NCBI RefSeq assembly: GCF_003596405.1
Contig: NZ_QYUR01000002.1
Coordinates: forward strand, 2,000,501 to 2,064,500
From: Pseudomonas cavernicola
GTDB lineage: Bacteria > Pseudomonadota > Gammaproteobacteria > Pseudomonadales > Pseudomonadaceae
Length of the DNA: 64,000 nucleotides
Direction: 5' to 3'
Shown here: positions 29,643-38,256 of the stretch, one piece after another
Layout: each line of letters begins with the position of its first letter
Position numbering within the stretch: the stretch's first letter is position 1
The notes under the pieces: generated by a model
Database searches by the model: none
The model's input: only the letters and a program-made list of their open reading frames with translations
What the model was told of the DNA's origin: nothing
Translations under genes and position numbers: made by a program

Positions 29643-31019
29643 ATGTCACTCAGCGTTTTTGACCTGTTCAAGATCGGTATCGGCCCGTCCAGTTCGCACA
29701 CCGTTGGCCCCATGCGCGCGGCCGCGCGCTTTGCCGAAGGCCTGCGCCGCGACGATCTGCTGAACGCCACGATAACGGTAAAAGTGGAGTTGTACGGTTC
29801 CCTCGGTGCCACCGGCAAAGGTCACGGCAGCGACAAGGCGGTGCTGCTCGGCCTGGAAGGTGAACACCCGGACACGGTGGACACCACCACCATCAACACG
29901 CGGCTGGAGGCTATCCGCAGTGCCGGCCAGCTAAATCTGCTGGGCGAGCGGCCGATTCACTTCGTCGAAAAAGAACACCTGGCAATGATCCGCAAACCGC
30001 TGGCCTTCCACCCCAACGGCATGATCTTTCGCGCCTTCGATGCGGCCGGCATACAGATCCGTAGCCGCGAGTACTACTCGGTCGGTGGCGGTTTCGTGGT
30101 CGACTCGGACGCCGCCGGCGCCGACCGCATCGTCGAAGACCGCACGCCCCTGACCTACCCGTTCAAGAGCGGCCAGGAACTGCTGGCCCACTGTGTCGAA
30201 CAGGGCATCTCCTTCAGCCAGTTGATGCTCACCAACGAGTCCGCCTGGCGCCCGGAAGCGGAAACCCGCGCCGGCCTGCTGCGGATCTGGCAGGTGATGC
30301 AGGACTGCGTCGAGGCCGGCTGCCGCAACGAGGGCATCATGCCCGGCGGGCTCAAGGTCAAACGGCGTGCCGCGGCCATGTATCGGCAACTCTGCCAACA
30401 CCCGGAAGCTGCGCTGCGTGACTCCCTGAGCGTGCTCGACTGGGTCAACCTCTACGCCCTCGCGGTCAATGAGGAAAACGCCAGCGGCGGCCGGGTCGTC
30501 ACCGCGCCGACCAATGGTGCCGCGGGAATAGTCCCGGCGGTACTGCACTACTACACGCGTTTCATCCCCGGGGCGAACGACGACGGCGTGGTGCGTTTCC
30601 TGCTCACCGCTGCGGCGATCGGCATTCTCTACAAGGAAAACGCCTCGATCTCCGGCGCCGAAGTCGGCTGCCAGGGCGAAGTCGGCGTGGCCTGTTCGAT
30701 GGCGGCCGGGGCACTCTGCGAAGTGCTCGGCGGCACCCCGCAGCAGGTGGAGAACGCCGCGGAAATCGGCATGGAACACAACCTCGGGCTGACCTGCGAC
30801 CCAATCGGCGGGCTGGTACAAGTGCCCTGTATCGAACGCAACGCCATGGGCTCGGTGAAGGCGATCAACGCCGCACGCCTGGCCCTGCGCGGCGACGGCC
30901 AGCACTACGTCTCGCTCGACAAGGTGATCCGCACCATGCGCCAGACCGGTGCCGACATGAGCAGCAAATACAAGGAAACCGCCCGCGGCGGCCTGGCGGT
31001 CAACATCATCGAATGCTGA
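29643..31019 (+). CDS. sdaA: L-serine ammonia-lyase (single-chain, iron-sulfur type)
   Basis: 458 residues. It deaminates serine to pyruvate and ammonia using a [4Fe-4S] cluster. The beta domain is N-terminal ([24 protein letters not shown]) and the alpha domain carries cluster cysteines in the [16 protein letters not shown] region and at [18 protein letters not shown]. Placed after glyA it drains serine to pyruvate, so the operon degrades glycine to central metabolism. Start chosen at MSLSVFD; upstream codons are not conserved-looking. Confidence 0.95.
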   Translation: MSLSVFDLFKIGIGPSSSHTVGPMRAAARFAEGLRRDDLLNATITVKVELYGSLGATGKGHGSDKAVLLGLEGEHPDTVDTTTINTRLEAIRSAGQLNLLGERPIHFVEKEHLAMIRKPLAFHPNGMIFRAFDAAGIQIRSREYYSVGGGFVVDSDAAGADRIVEDRTPLTYPFKSGQELLAHCVEQGISFSQLMLTNESAWRPEAETRAGLLRIWQVMQDCVEAGCRNEGIMPGGLKVKRRAAAMYRQLCQHPEAALRDSLSVLDWVNLYALAVNEENASGGRVVTAPTNGAAGIVPAVLHYYTRFIPGANDDGVVRFLLTAAAIGILYKENASISGAEVGCQGEVGVACSMAAGALCEVLGGTPQQVENAAEIGMEHNLGLTCDPIGGLVQVPCIERNAMGSVKAINAARLALRGDGQHYVSLDKVIRTMRQTGADMSSKYKETARGGLAVNIIEC

Positions 31020-31037
31020 CGCAACCCTCTCCCCCGA

Positions 31038-31120
31038 CCCCTCTCCCATGAATGGGAGAGGGGAGTGACACCGCGCCGGACAACCCCCTCTCCCGTTTAC
31101 GGGAGAGGGTTGGGGAGAGG
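31038..31120. repeat. CCCTCTCCC-type inverted repeats (two hairpins)
   Basis: Hairpin 1: CCCCTCTCCCAT (31038-31049) / ATGGGAGAGGGG (31052-31063). Hairpin 2: CCCTCTCCCGT (31086-31096) / ACGGGAGAGGG (31099-31109), followed by TTGGGGAGAGGG. They lie between sdaA and gcvT and belong to the family also seen near 43573, 45645 and 48777. Confidence 0.75.
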
Positions 31121-31174
31121 GCAACCCTTTACACCTCCTCTCTCAAGAGCAGGAAAAACCTATCGGAGCTTTGC

Positions 31175-32293
31175 ATGACCATCGAAACCCTGGCGAAAAC
31201 GCCTCTACACGCCCTGCACCTGGAACTCGGCGCGCGCATGGTGCCCTTCGCCGGTTATGACATGCCGGTGCAATACCCGCTCGGCGTACTCAAAGAGCAC
31301 CAGCACACTCGCGACCAGGCCGGCCTGTTCGATGTCTCGCACATGGGCCAGATCATCCTGCGTGGCGAAGGCGCCGCCCAGGCGCTGGAACGCCTGGTGC
31401 CGGTCGACATCGTCGACCTGCCGGTGGGCACGCAGCGCTATGCCATGTTCACCAACGAGGAAGGCGGCATCCTCGACGACTTGATGGTGGCCAATGCCTA
31501 CGACCACCTGTTCCTGGTGGTCAACGCAGCCTGCAAACACGAAGACCTGGCGCACCTGCAACGCAACCTGGCCGGCCAGTGCGAAGTTGAACCGCTCTTC
31601 GACCGCGCCCTGCTCGCCCTCCAAGGCCCGGCCGCGGTCAAGGTACTGGCGCGCCTGGCGCCGGAAGTCGCGCAGATGACCTTCATGCAGTTCGCCCGCG
31701 TGCGCCTGCTTGATGTCGACTGCTTCGTCAGCCGTTCCGGCTACACCGGCGAAGATGGCTTTGAAATCTCCGTCCCGGCCGAGCACGCCGAAGCGCTGGC
31801 GCGCAGCCTGCTGGCTGAGCCGCAAGTGCAGCCTATCGGCCTCGGTGCGCGTGACTCGCTGCGCCTGGAAGCCGGCCTGTGCCTGTACGGCCATGACATG
31901 AGCAGCACCACCACGCCGATAGAAGCGGGCCTGGCCTGGGCCATCTCGAAAGCTCGCCGCGCTGGCGGCGCGCGTGCCGGCGGCTTCCCCGGCGCCGAAC
32001 GCATCCTCGCGCAACAGCAAAACGGCGTACCGCGCAAACGTGTCGGCCTGCTGCCGCAAGAGCGCACGCCGGTGCGTGAAGGCAGCGAAATCGTCGATGC
32101 CGACAGCACGGTGATTGGCCAGGTCTGCAGCGGCGGCTTCGGCCCGACCTTGGGCGCGCCGCTGGCCATGGGTTATCTGGACAGCGCCCACAGCGCCCTC
32201 GACAGCGAAGTGTGGGCCGTGGTGCGTGGTAAACGCGTGCCGATGAAGGTCGCCAAGACTCCCTTCGTGCCGCAGCGTTACTACCGCGGCTAA
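31175..32293 (+). CDS. gcvT: Aminomethyltransferase, T protein of the glycine cleavage system
   Basis: 372 residues. It transfers the methylene group from aminomethylated GcvH to tetrahydrofolate, releasing ammonia. Recognisable segments: PLHALHLELGARMVPFAGYDMPVQY, FDVSHMGQI with the catalytic Asp nearby, RSGYTGEDGFEISVP, GLGARDSLRLEAGLCLYGHD and the C-terminal KRVPMKVAKTPFVPQRYYRG. GGAG lies six bases before the ATG. It is the last gene of the operon. Confidence 0.96.
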   Translation: MTIETLAKTPLHALHLELGARMVPFAGYDMPVQYPLGVLKEHQHTRDQAGLFDVSHMGQIILRGEGAAQALERLVPVDIVDLPVGTQRYAMFTNEEGGILDDLMVANAYDHLFLVVNAACKHEDLAHLQRNLAGQCEVEPLFDRALLALQGPAAVKVLARLAPEVAQMTFMQFARVRLLDVDCFVSRSGYTGEDGFEISVPAEHAEALARSLLAEPQVQPIGLGARDSLRLEAGLCLYGHDMSSTTTPIEAGLAWAISKARRAGGARAGGFPGAERILAQQQNGVPRKRVGLLPQERTPVREGSEIVDADSTVIGQVCSGGFGPTLGAPLAMGYLDSAHSALDSEVWAVVRGKRVPMKVAKTPFVPQRYYRG

Positions 32294-32324
32294 ATCGCTG
32301 GGAGGAGACAGCCCGTCGGTTGGT

Positions 32325-32401
32325 GCGTAGGTTGGTGCTGAGCACGGGAGTCGCGGGGCGACTCCTTGTTGGGCATCACTGCGTTCAGCACCAACCTACG
32401 C
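32325..32401. repeat. Dispersed palindrome, GTAGGTTGG type, full copy
   Basis: Perfect 17-bp inverted arms GCGTAGGTTGGTGCTGA (32325-32341) and its inverse (32385-32401) enclose the inner hairpin GGAGTCGCGGGGCGACTCC. It separates the convergent gcvT and receiver-protein genes and may terminate both. Confidence 0.8.
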
Positions 32402-32407
32402 GCCAAC

Positions 32408-33322
32408 CTACGCCGTCAACCGCTCGCGCAAACGCCCCAGCATGCCCAGCAAACTTCCCACCTTCTCCCTCTCGCGCTCATCCTTGGGGGCTGCAGCCGC
32501 ACGACTCACCACCTGCGCAGGCTCTGCCCGCCAGATCAGCGCCTGCTCAGCCGCCGCTTTCAGGCCCTTTTCGAACAAGCCGCGACGGATCGGTTTGGGC
32601 AGGTAACGAAAGATCTGCGCCTCGTTGATCAACTTCAACAGCGCCTGGGTATCACAGAACGGCGTGACCACCAGGCTAAGCAAACGTGGATGGGCCTGGG
32701 CCAGGCTTTTCAGCAAGGGAGCAGTGTCTTCGCCGGCCAGTTTAAGATCGCTGACCAACAGGTGTACCGGTTCCAGGTTCAGCAGCGCCAAGGCCTCGGC
32801 CACATTGCGCGCGCGCAGCAGACGGTGGCCGCCTGCGCTGCAGAAGTCGCCGACGCAGGCCTGCGTGTCGGCATCCTCATCCAACAGCAGCACATTCAAT
32901 GGCGCAGACAATTCGCTGGTCGCGGCCGTCACCGGCGCTTGCGCCTGGCGTGCGGCAATTTCGGCGGCTTGGCGCAGGGTGAAGGCCATTTCCTGCTGAT
33001 CCCAGGGTTTGGTCAGGTAACGGAAAATACCGCCGCTGTTCAGCGCTTCGACGGCCGCATCCAGATCCGAGTAGCCGGTGAGCAGAATGCGCAGGGTTTC
33101 CGGCGCGATCTCACGGGCCTGCGCCAGCAGTTGCGCGCCACTCATCTGCGGCATGCGCTGGTCGCTGACGATGATATGCACCGGCTCGCTTTTCAGCCGT
33201 TCCAGGGCGCGGCGCGGATCGCTTTCGGTCAACACCTCGTATTGGCGCCGGAACTGCAGGGCGAGGCTACGCAGAATGCGCTCCTCGTCGTCGATAAAGA
33301 GGATGCGGATCGGCAGGCTCAT
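32408..33322 (-). CDS. Response regulator with two receiver domains and no output domain
   Basis: 304 residues. Receiver 1 (about 1-118): acidic pair in LFIDDEE, phospho-acceptor Asp in IVSDQRMP, Thr in LLTGYSD, Lys in YLTKPWD. Receiver 2 (about 140-255): LLLDEDADTQ, LVSDLKLAG, VVTPFCD, YLPKPI. Both have a full set of phosphorylation residues. The C-terminal tail is helical and carries no DNA-binding or enzymatic domain. It starts 1 base after the kinase stop (TGAGATG), so the two are coupled. It probably acts through protein contacts or as a phosphorelay sink. Confidence 0.88.
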   Translation of the reverse strand: MSLPIRILFIDDEERILRSLALQFRRQYEVLTESDPRRALERLKSEPVHIIVSDQRMPQMSGAQLLAQAREIAPETLRILLTGYSDLDAAVEALNSGGIFRYLTKPWDQQEMAFTLRQAAEIAARQAQAPVTAATSELSAPLNVLLLDEDADTQACVGDFCSAGGHRLLRARNVAEALALLNLEPVHLLVSDLKLAGEDTAPLLKSLAQAHPRLLSLVVTPFCDTQALLKLINEAQIFRYLPKPIRRGLFEKGLKAAAEQALIWRAEPAQVVSRAAAAPKDEREREKVGSLLGMLGRLRERLTA

Positions 33323-33323
33323 C

Positions 33324-34628
33324 TCAGGCACTCCATTTCAGTTCGGCGGCTTGTGCGCGCGGCAGACGGAGCAAAAACCGCGTACCACGCCCCGGTTCAG
33401 AGGCGACGCGGATCAGGCCGCCGTGGTCTTGGATGATCTTGAAGCTGATCGACAGGCCCAGGCCGGTGCCCTGCCCGACCGGTTTGGTGGTGAAGAACGG
33501 ATCGAAGATCCGCGCCAGCACCTCCGGCGGCATGCCGCGGCCGTTGTCCTGTACCGAGACGAACACCGCCGCCTCGTCGGCCCAGGTTTTCAGCTGAATC
33601 TGGCCGAAACCGTCGATCGCCTGGGCGGCATTGGTGAGCAGGTTGAGCAGCACCTGGTTGATCTGCGAAGGCGCGCAGGCAATGCGCGGTAGCTCGCCGA
33701 GTTGCGAGACGACTTCGGCCTTGTCCTTGATGCTGTTGCGGGCGATCACCAGCGCGCTGCGGATACAGTCATTCAGATCGACTTCTTCGCTCATGGCGCG
33801 ATCCAGGCGAGCGAAATCCTTGAGGCCGACGACCAATTCGGCGATCTGCCCCAGGCCATACAGGGTGTCGCTGAACAACTGGCTCAAGTCCTCCACCAGC
33901 AACTCTGGCGCGGCCTGTTCGCGAGCACTGGCGGCCTGTTCCAGCGCCTGAGCCAAGTCCGTTTCGGAGCAGGCCGGGTCGTTCAGGCAATCGGCCAGCG
34001 TGGCCTGCGTCTCGGCCAACAGAAACAGCGGCGCACTCAACTCACGCAGCAATTCGACGTTGTTTTTCACGTAACCCAGTGGGGTGTTCAACTCGTGGGC
34101 GACGCCGGCGACCATCTGCCCGAGGGAAGCCATTTTTTCCGACTGCACCAGTTGGGTCTGCGACTCCTTGAGATCGACCAAGGCCTTGCGCAGCACCGCG
34201 TTGCGCTGGGCGATACGCGCTTCCATGGCCTTGAGCAGGTCGAGCACCGTGCCGATACCTCGGTAGCGACCCGCTGCATCGACCAGGATGAAGTCTTCGG
34301 TGATCGGATATTGCAGCTGGCCGGTGATCTGCTTGGCCGCGTTGTCCAGGCTGGTGTCCAGGCTGACCACCAGCGGCGCCGGATTCATCACCTCATGGAT
34401 CGGGTGGCGGCCGCGCAAGTCGCGACCGAAGCGCTGCATGAAGATGTCCTGCAGCTTGGAGCGGCTGACCAGGCCAACCGGGCGCTCCGCAGCGTCGACC
34501 ACCGGCAGGGAGAGAAAGGCCTTGTGTTCGGGCGTCAGCAAACGGTCGGCCACATCGCTGATACTCATAGTGGGCAACAGCGGCGCGACAGGTTTGAGCA
34601 GGCGACTTAGAGCACTGGCGGCGATCAT
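33324..34628 (-). CDS. Cytoplasmic sensor histidine kinase with CBS domains
   Basis: 434 residues, no membrane helix. Two CBS motifs (about residues 20-150: MSISDVADRLL, LPVVDAAERPVGLVSRSKL, PITEDFILVDAAGRYRGIGTV) lead into a coiled coil. The phosphorylated His is in GVAHELNTPLGYVKNN, and the catalytic domain has QINQVLLNLLTNAAQAI (N box), DNGRGMP (G1) and GQGTGLGLSIS (G2). CBS pairs often bind adenine nucleotides, so an energy or nucleotide signal is plausible. A perfect CRP-type palindrome lies 59 bases upstream of the ATG. Coupled to the double-receiver gene. Confidence 0.9.
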   Translation of the reverse strand: MIAASALSRLLKPVAPLLPTMSISDVADRLLTPEHKAFLSLPVVDAAERPVGLVSRSKLQDIFMQRFGRDLRGRHPIHEVMNPAPLVVSLDTSLDNAAKQITGQLQYPITEDFILVDAAGRYRGIGTVLDLLKAMEARIAQRNAVLRKALVDLKESQTQLVQSEKMASLGQMVAGVAHELNTPLGYVKNNVELLRELSAPLFLLAETQATLADCLNDPACSETDLAQALEQAASAREQAAPELLVEDLSQLFSDTLYGLGQIAELVVGLKDFARLDRAMSEEVDLNDCIRSALVIARNSIKDKAEVVSQLGELPRIACAPSQINQVLLNLLTNAAQAIDGFGQIQLKTWADEAAVFVSVQDNGRGMPPEVLARIFDPFFTTKPVGQGTGLGLSISFKIIQDHGGLIRVASEPGRGTRFLLRLPRAQAAELKWSA

Positions 34629-34686
34629 TGGCGAACACTTCCCAGAGTGAGGAGTCGGCCATTCAAACAGTGCCAAGTTGCCAGCA

Positions 34687-34702
34687 TGTGACAGCTGTCA
34701 CA
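34687..34702. promoter_or_regulatory. Perfect CRP/Vfr-type palindrome TGTGA-N6-TCACA
   Basis: TGTGACAGCTGTCACA is a 16-bp perfect palindrome and equals the CRP consensus TGTGA-N6-TCACA. It lies 59-74 bases upstream of the minus-strand kinase start, where a CRP-family activator would bind. Vfr is the pseudomonad CRP homologue. Confidence 0.6.
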
Positions 34703-34723
34703 CCTGCCCAGCGCTTTGCTGAG

Positions 34724-34793
34724 TGTAGGAGCGAATTTATTCGCGAACAAAAGCGACTCGGTGCTGCCCCGTCGCGAATAAATTCGCTCCTAC
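34724..34793. repeat. REP-like palindrome pair, GTAGGAGCGAAT type
   Basis: Perfect 22-bp arms (34724-34745; 34772-34793), GTAGGAGCGAATTTATTCGC and its inverse, around a 26-base loop. Same outer GTAGGAGCG as the other copies but an AT-rich inner part. The remaining sequence up to 35013 holds nothing else I recognise beyond a promoter region for the next gene. Confidence 0.85.
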
Positions 34794-35013
34794 ATGGACG
34801 CCGGCGGATTGCCTCTCCGGTGTTAACCCCTCACGCCTCCCGGTAATCGGTGAATAGCCTTTTCTCTGACAGCGCCGGGGGCCTGAGCGTATGGTGAAAA
34901 CACGCAAAGATTTCAGTAACACTCGAAACGCTGGATGATCGAAACTGTGTAGTGACGCGAACGGTCTGCTGTTGACCGCGACTTGTTGTTAATCGCAAAT
35001 CAGGGAGAACGCT

Positions 35014-35181
35014 ATGCCTTGGTACGCTTGGCTGATTATGGTTCTTGCCATCGGCTCAATCGTCGGTGGTTTGCTCATGTTGCGGGACACCGCAAAGAAG
35101 TTACCGCTGACCGACGAACAACTGAAACGCATCCATGAACGCAACGCCGAGATGGACGCCAAGGACGAGCGCGACCGTTAG
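35014..35181 (+). CDS. DUF2897-family small membrane protein
   Basis: 55 residues: MPWYAWLIMVLAIGSIVGGL begins with a membrane helix (about 4-24) and continues into a charged cytoplasmic tail (TAKKLPLTDEQLKRIHERNAE). This matches the short DUF2897 proteins of pseudomonads; function unknown. GGGAG lies 8 bases before the ATG. Its 3' end overlaps the next gene by 47 bases in another frame. Confidence 0.85.
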   Translation: MPWYAWLIMVLAIGSIVGGLLMLRDTAKKLPLTDEQLKRIHERNAEMDAKDERDR

Positions 35182-36553
35182 CCTCGCCATACTTCTGCTG
35201 CTGGCCGGCTGCACCCGTCTCCCCCCTGCCCCAAGCGACGACTGCGCCGCGCTGTTCGCTGCGCGCGATCGCATCAGCGCGGTCAGCCACGACGCCCAAT
35301 ATCAGCCATTAGCCGGTTTTTATGGGCTGCGCAGCGACCGCGTGCTGGCCGCTCTTGGCCCGACCGCGCAGAGCCCCGAGCAGCGCCGCCTGTGGTTGCA
35401 ACGCCTGGCCGAACGCGACGTGGAGGCCAGCACCATTGAACTGGGCAATCTACCGCCGCGGACACAACAGGACTGGAACAGCCCCGCGCGACAAAGCCAG
35501 CTGCAAAACTGCCGCTCGGCGCAGCAAGAGCGTTTGCTGCACAACCAGCATGGCTTTAACAACGCCGTCGCTGCGGCACAGATGCCTGACGATTACCGCG
35601 ATTGGGCACGCACGCTGGGCCTCTATCCGCTGTTCAAACCGCTCTATCAACGCCTCATCGCGGCTTGGCAGGCCGAGGCGGCCAAGGCACAAGAGCCGGT
35701 GGATCGCGCAAACTGGCTGGCGTATCAGCCACTGCCTAACACAGCGGCGTTCAGCACTCCGCTGCATGAGGATGCCTTGGGCTTGCCGCAGCCTGACCCG
35801 CAGCAGCGCGCCGCCCTGTTCGCCCGCCATGCGCCATGGCTGCGGATCGCCCAACGCAGCCACGCCGACCGCCTAGGCAGCCCATTTTTCCTGCCCGATG
35901 GCCAACGCGACTTCGATCAGCTGGCGCCGCAGCTGTTTCAACAACTCGGCTGGAGCAAGCTCGACGGGCACTGGCATCTGCAGTTGATCTATCAGTTCTG
36001 GTTCAGCCAGAGACCCAAACCACAGCCCTTGGATATCTACGGCGGCGAGCTGGATGGTCTGATCTGGCGCGTCACCCTGGGCGAGCATGGGCAAGCGCTG
36101 CTGTACGACAGCATCCACCCGTGCGGCTGCTGGCATAGCTTCTTCCTTCCGGCAGATTCGCCATTTAAGTTTCGCCAACCGACGGAACTGGAAGCACGCA
36201 CGGCGCAGCGTATCGAAACCCCCGGCGACCAAGCGCCGACACTCTGGCTGAGCGCGGGCGAACACAGTGTGTTGTGGGTCGACGGGCGCCGCCCGCAGTA
36301 CCCCGCCATCGGCTATCAACAGCGCGAACTCAGCAGCCTGCGCCAGCTGCGTCATCCGCAAGGCCAGCGCAGCCTGTATGCCAGCGATGGCCTGGTGTCT
36401 GGCAGCGAGCGCCTGGAACGTTGGCTGCTGTGGCCTTCCGGGGTCGTTTCACCTGGCGCCATGCGCCAATGGGGCCGGCACGCCACAGCCTTCTACGGCC
36501 GCGCGCAGTTCGATGATCCAGCGCTGTTAGACCGGTATTTCTCCGCGCCCTGA
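35135..36553 (+). CDS. Lipoprotein of unknown function
   Basis: 472 residues. A signal peptide ends in LLLLAGC (Cys about residue 26), followed by TRLPPAPSDDCAALF. The mature part is largely helical with Cys-containing stretches such as DSIHPCGCWHSFF. No family motif is recognised; the length and lack of membrane segments suggest a periplasmic or outer-membrane-anchored protein. The only ATG giving a signal peptide lies inside the DUF2897 gene (35135), so the overlap looks real, although the ribosome binding site is weak. Confidence 0.75.
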   Translation: MNATPRWTPRTSATVSLAILLLLAGCTRLPPAPSDDCAALFAARDRISAVSHDAQYQPLAGFYGLRSDRVLAALGPTAQSPEQRRLWLQRLAERDVEASTIELGNLPPRTQQDWNSPARQSQLQNCRSAQQERLLHNQHGFNNAVAAAQMPDDYRDWARTLGLYPLFKPLYQRLIAAWQAEAAKAQEPVDRANWLAYQPLPNTAAFSTPLHEDALGLPQPDPQQRAALFARHAPWLRIAQRSHADRLGSPFFLPDGQRDFDQLAPQLFQQLGWSKLDGHWHLQLIYQFWFSQRPKPQPLDIYGGELDGLIWRVTLGEHGQALLYDSIHPCGCWHSFFLPADSPFKFRQPTELEARTAQRIETPGDQAPTLWLSAGEHSVLWVDGRRPQYPAIGYQQRELSSLRQLRHPQGQRSLYASDGLVSGSERLERWLLWPSGVVSPGAMRQWGRHATAFYGRAQFDDPALLDRYFSAP

Positions 36554-36652
36554 GCACGAGCACGCCCCACGGGTGGCATACCGATATTGAGCTCAGCCGC
36601 GCCCACTCCTTCACACTCATCTGTAGACTCTGGCAGCGCAAAAGGAGCTGCC

Positions 36653-37411
36653 ATGCCGCTGCATCTACGTCTACTCCTGCCAACCCTGGGTCTGGCACTA
36701 GGTTTCGCCCTCGGTTTTATCCAACCGGTGGGCCTGGCCTGCGGCGGCCTGTTTGCCGGCTTTCTGTTGTTCGCGCAGGGGCATCTGCCAAAAAAGCTTT
36801 GGTGGACACTGAGCTTTCTTGCCAGCATCGCCCTCGCCGCCCATCTGCTGCCCGGTTTCCAACCCTGGCAACTCTGGCCGCCGCGCCAGCTCAGCGCCGA
36901 TGCCGCGCCTTACGCCCTACGTCTGTCGTGGGACAAGTTGCTGGTCGGCCTGACATTGTTCGCCTGGTGGCTCGGCCAAAAAACTACGTCCGCGTTTCAA
37001 CCCCAGCGGGTCGGCTGGGTCGTGCTGATAACCTTGCTGGCAGTGCCGTTGCTGGCCCTGGTTCTAGGTTTGGTCGACTGGCAGCCGAAATGGCCAGCAG
37101 GCTTGATGCTCTGGCTGCTGGTGAATCTCGGGGTGGCTGTGCTGGCGGAGGAGCTGTTATTTCGCACTTGGCTGCAACCGGCGTTAGTGGCCCGCCTGGG
37201 CACTTGGCCGGGGATCGTGCTGACGGCCAGCCTATTCGGCGCCGTGCATGTCCCCTTTAGTCCGTTGTTCGCCCTGGTCGCCGGTGTGGCTGGGCTGGGT
37301 TACGGGCTGGCCTTCCACTACAGCGGTCGCTTGAGCGTGGCCATGGCTCTGCATGGCGCGGTCAATCTGCTCCACCTGTTGCTACTGAGCTATCCGCTGC
37401 GACTGGCATAA
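36653..37411 (+). CDS. CPBP-family (CAAX-like) intramembrane metalloprotease
   Basis: 252 residues with about seven membrane helices. The catalytic motifs are visible: AEELLFRTWLQPALVARLG (EExxxR), FGAVHVPF with a His ligand, and HGAVNLLHLL at the C-terminus. Relatives are Rce1-like proteases or bacteriocin self-immunity proteins. AGGAG stands before the ATG at 36653; a frame opening at 36587 is not supported. Its last 50 bases overlap the end of the convergent binding-protein gene. Confidence 0.85.
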   Translation: MPLHLRLLLPTLGLALGFALGFIQPVGLACGGLFAGFLLFAQGHLPKKLWWTLSFLASIALAAHLLPGFQPWQLWPPRQLSADAAPYALRLSWDKLLVGLTLFAWWLGQKTTSAFQPQRVGWVVLITLLAVPLLALVLGLVDWQPKWPAGLMLWLLVNLGVAVLAEELLFRTWLQPALVARLGTWPGIVLTASLFGAVHVPFSPLFALVAGVAGLGYGLAFHYSGRLSVAMALHGAVNLLHLLLLSYPLRLA

Positions 37412-38186
37412 CAGCGATCTGATGGCGGCCGAAGATATCCGCCAATTGCCCGCTACTGCGCAGCGTCTGTAACAGCGCGCTCAACGCCTGGGCGCTGATC
37501 GGCGCTTGCGGGCGCAACAGGGCGTAGTGGTGATAGGTTTGATCAGTGCGCGTAGAAACCAAGTACTGGCTGGCGGTTTCGCGATGACGCGCCAGGAAAT
37601 CGCTCAGATACGAGCGGGTCACCAGAGCGATCTCCGCCCGCCCGCGCAACAGCATCGACAGGTTGCTGTCGTGGGAATAGGTCAGCTTGGCGTTGAAGTT
37701 CTGGGCAAGAAACCTGGGCTCGGCATTAAAGCCGGCAAAGGCATAGTGATAGCCGCTGTAGAGTGCTAAACGCTTGCCTTGCAGCGTGGTGAAATAGCTC
37801 TGATCGCGACCTGTCTCGGCCCGAGCCACGAATACCTCGGCATCCTCCAGGCCCATGTCGACTGCGGTGTGGGCAACCTTCTGCCAACCCCATTGCGGAT
37901 TTTCGAAGATCGCCATGTCGATCCGGCCCTGCTCGAAGTCGCGGTAACGTCGGGGCAGCGAGGTCGGCACCGCTACAAAGCGATACTCGTTTTGTGCCTG
38001 ATTGAGCGCATCGAGCAGCTGGGGCAACAAGCCCCTGTCCACCTTGCCCTGCTCTTGCTTGAGTACATAAGGCGGGAAATACACCGACCCAACCCGCACC
38101 AACTGCTCAGCCCCGGCGGGCAAGCAAAGGCTTGAGCAGAGCACCAGCAAAACACCTTCCAAGGCCCGCCGCAGAGTTAACATCAT
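37362..38186 (-). CDS. Periplasmic solute-binding protein, family 3 type
   Basis: 274 residues. A signal peptide ends about PAGAEQ. The mature protein shows family-3 features: VRVGSVYFPPYVLKQ at the start, FEQGRIDMAIFENP, LQGKRLALYSGYHYAF at the lobe hinge, and TYHHYALLRPQ. No permease or ATPase is adjacent, so it may be an orphan sensor-like binding protein rather than a transporter part. Start taken at ATG 38186 (38183 is equally possible). The 3' end is antisense to the CPBP gene over 50 bases. Confidence 0.8.
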   Translation of the reverse strand: MMLTLRRALEGVLLVLCSSLCLPAGAEQLVRVGSVYFPPYVLKQEQGKVDRGLLPQLLDALNQAQNEYRFVAVPTSLPRRYRDFEQGRIDMAIFENPQWGWQKVAHTAVDMGLEDAEVFVARAETGRDQSYFTTLQGKRLALYSGYHYAFAGFNAEPRFLAQNFNAKLTYSHDSNLSMLLRGRAEIALVTRSYLSDFLARHRETASQYLVSTRTDQTYHHYALLRPQAPISAQALSALLQTLRSSGQLADIFGRHQIAVMPVAADSSVATGGAD

Positions 38187-38256
38187 CAACCCCCAATATC
38201 CTTATTAGAGCGCTCAAAAACCGATGTACAGGACGTTTCAGTTTGCCTTGATGACT

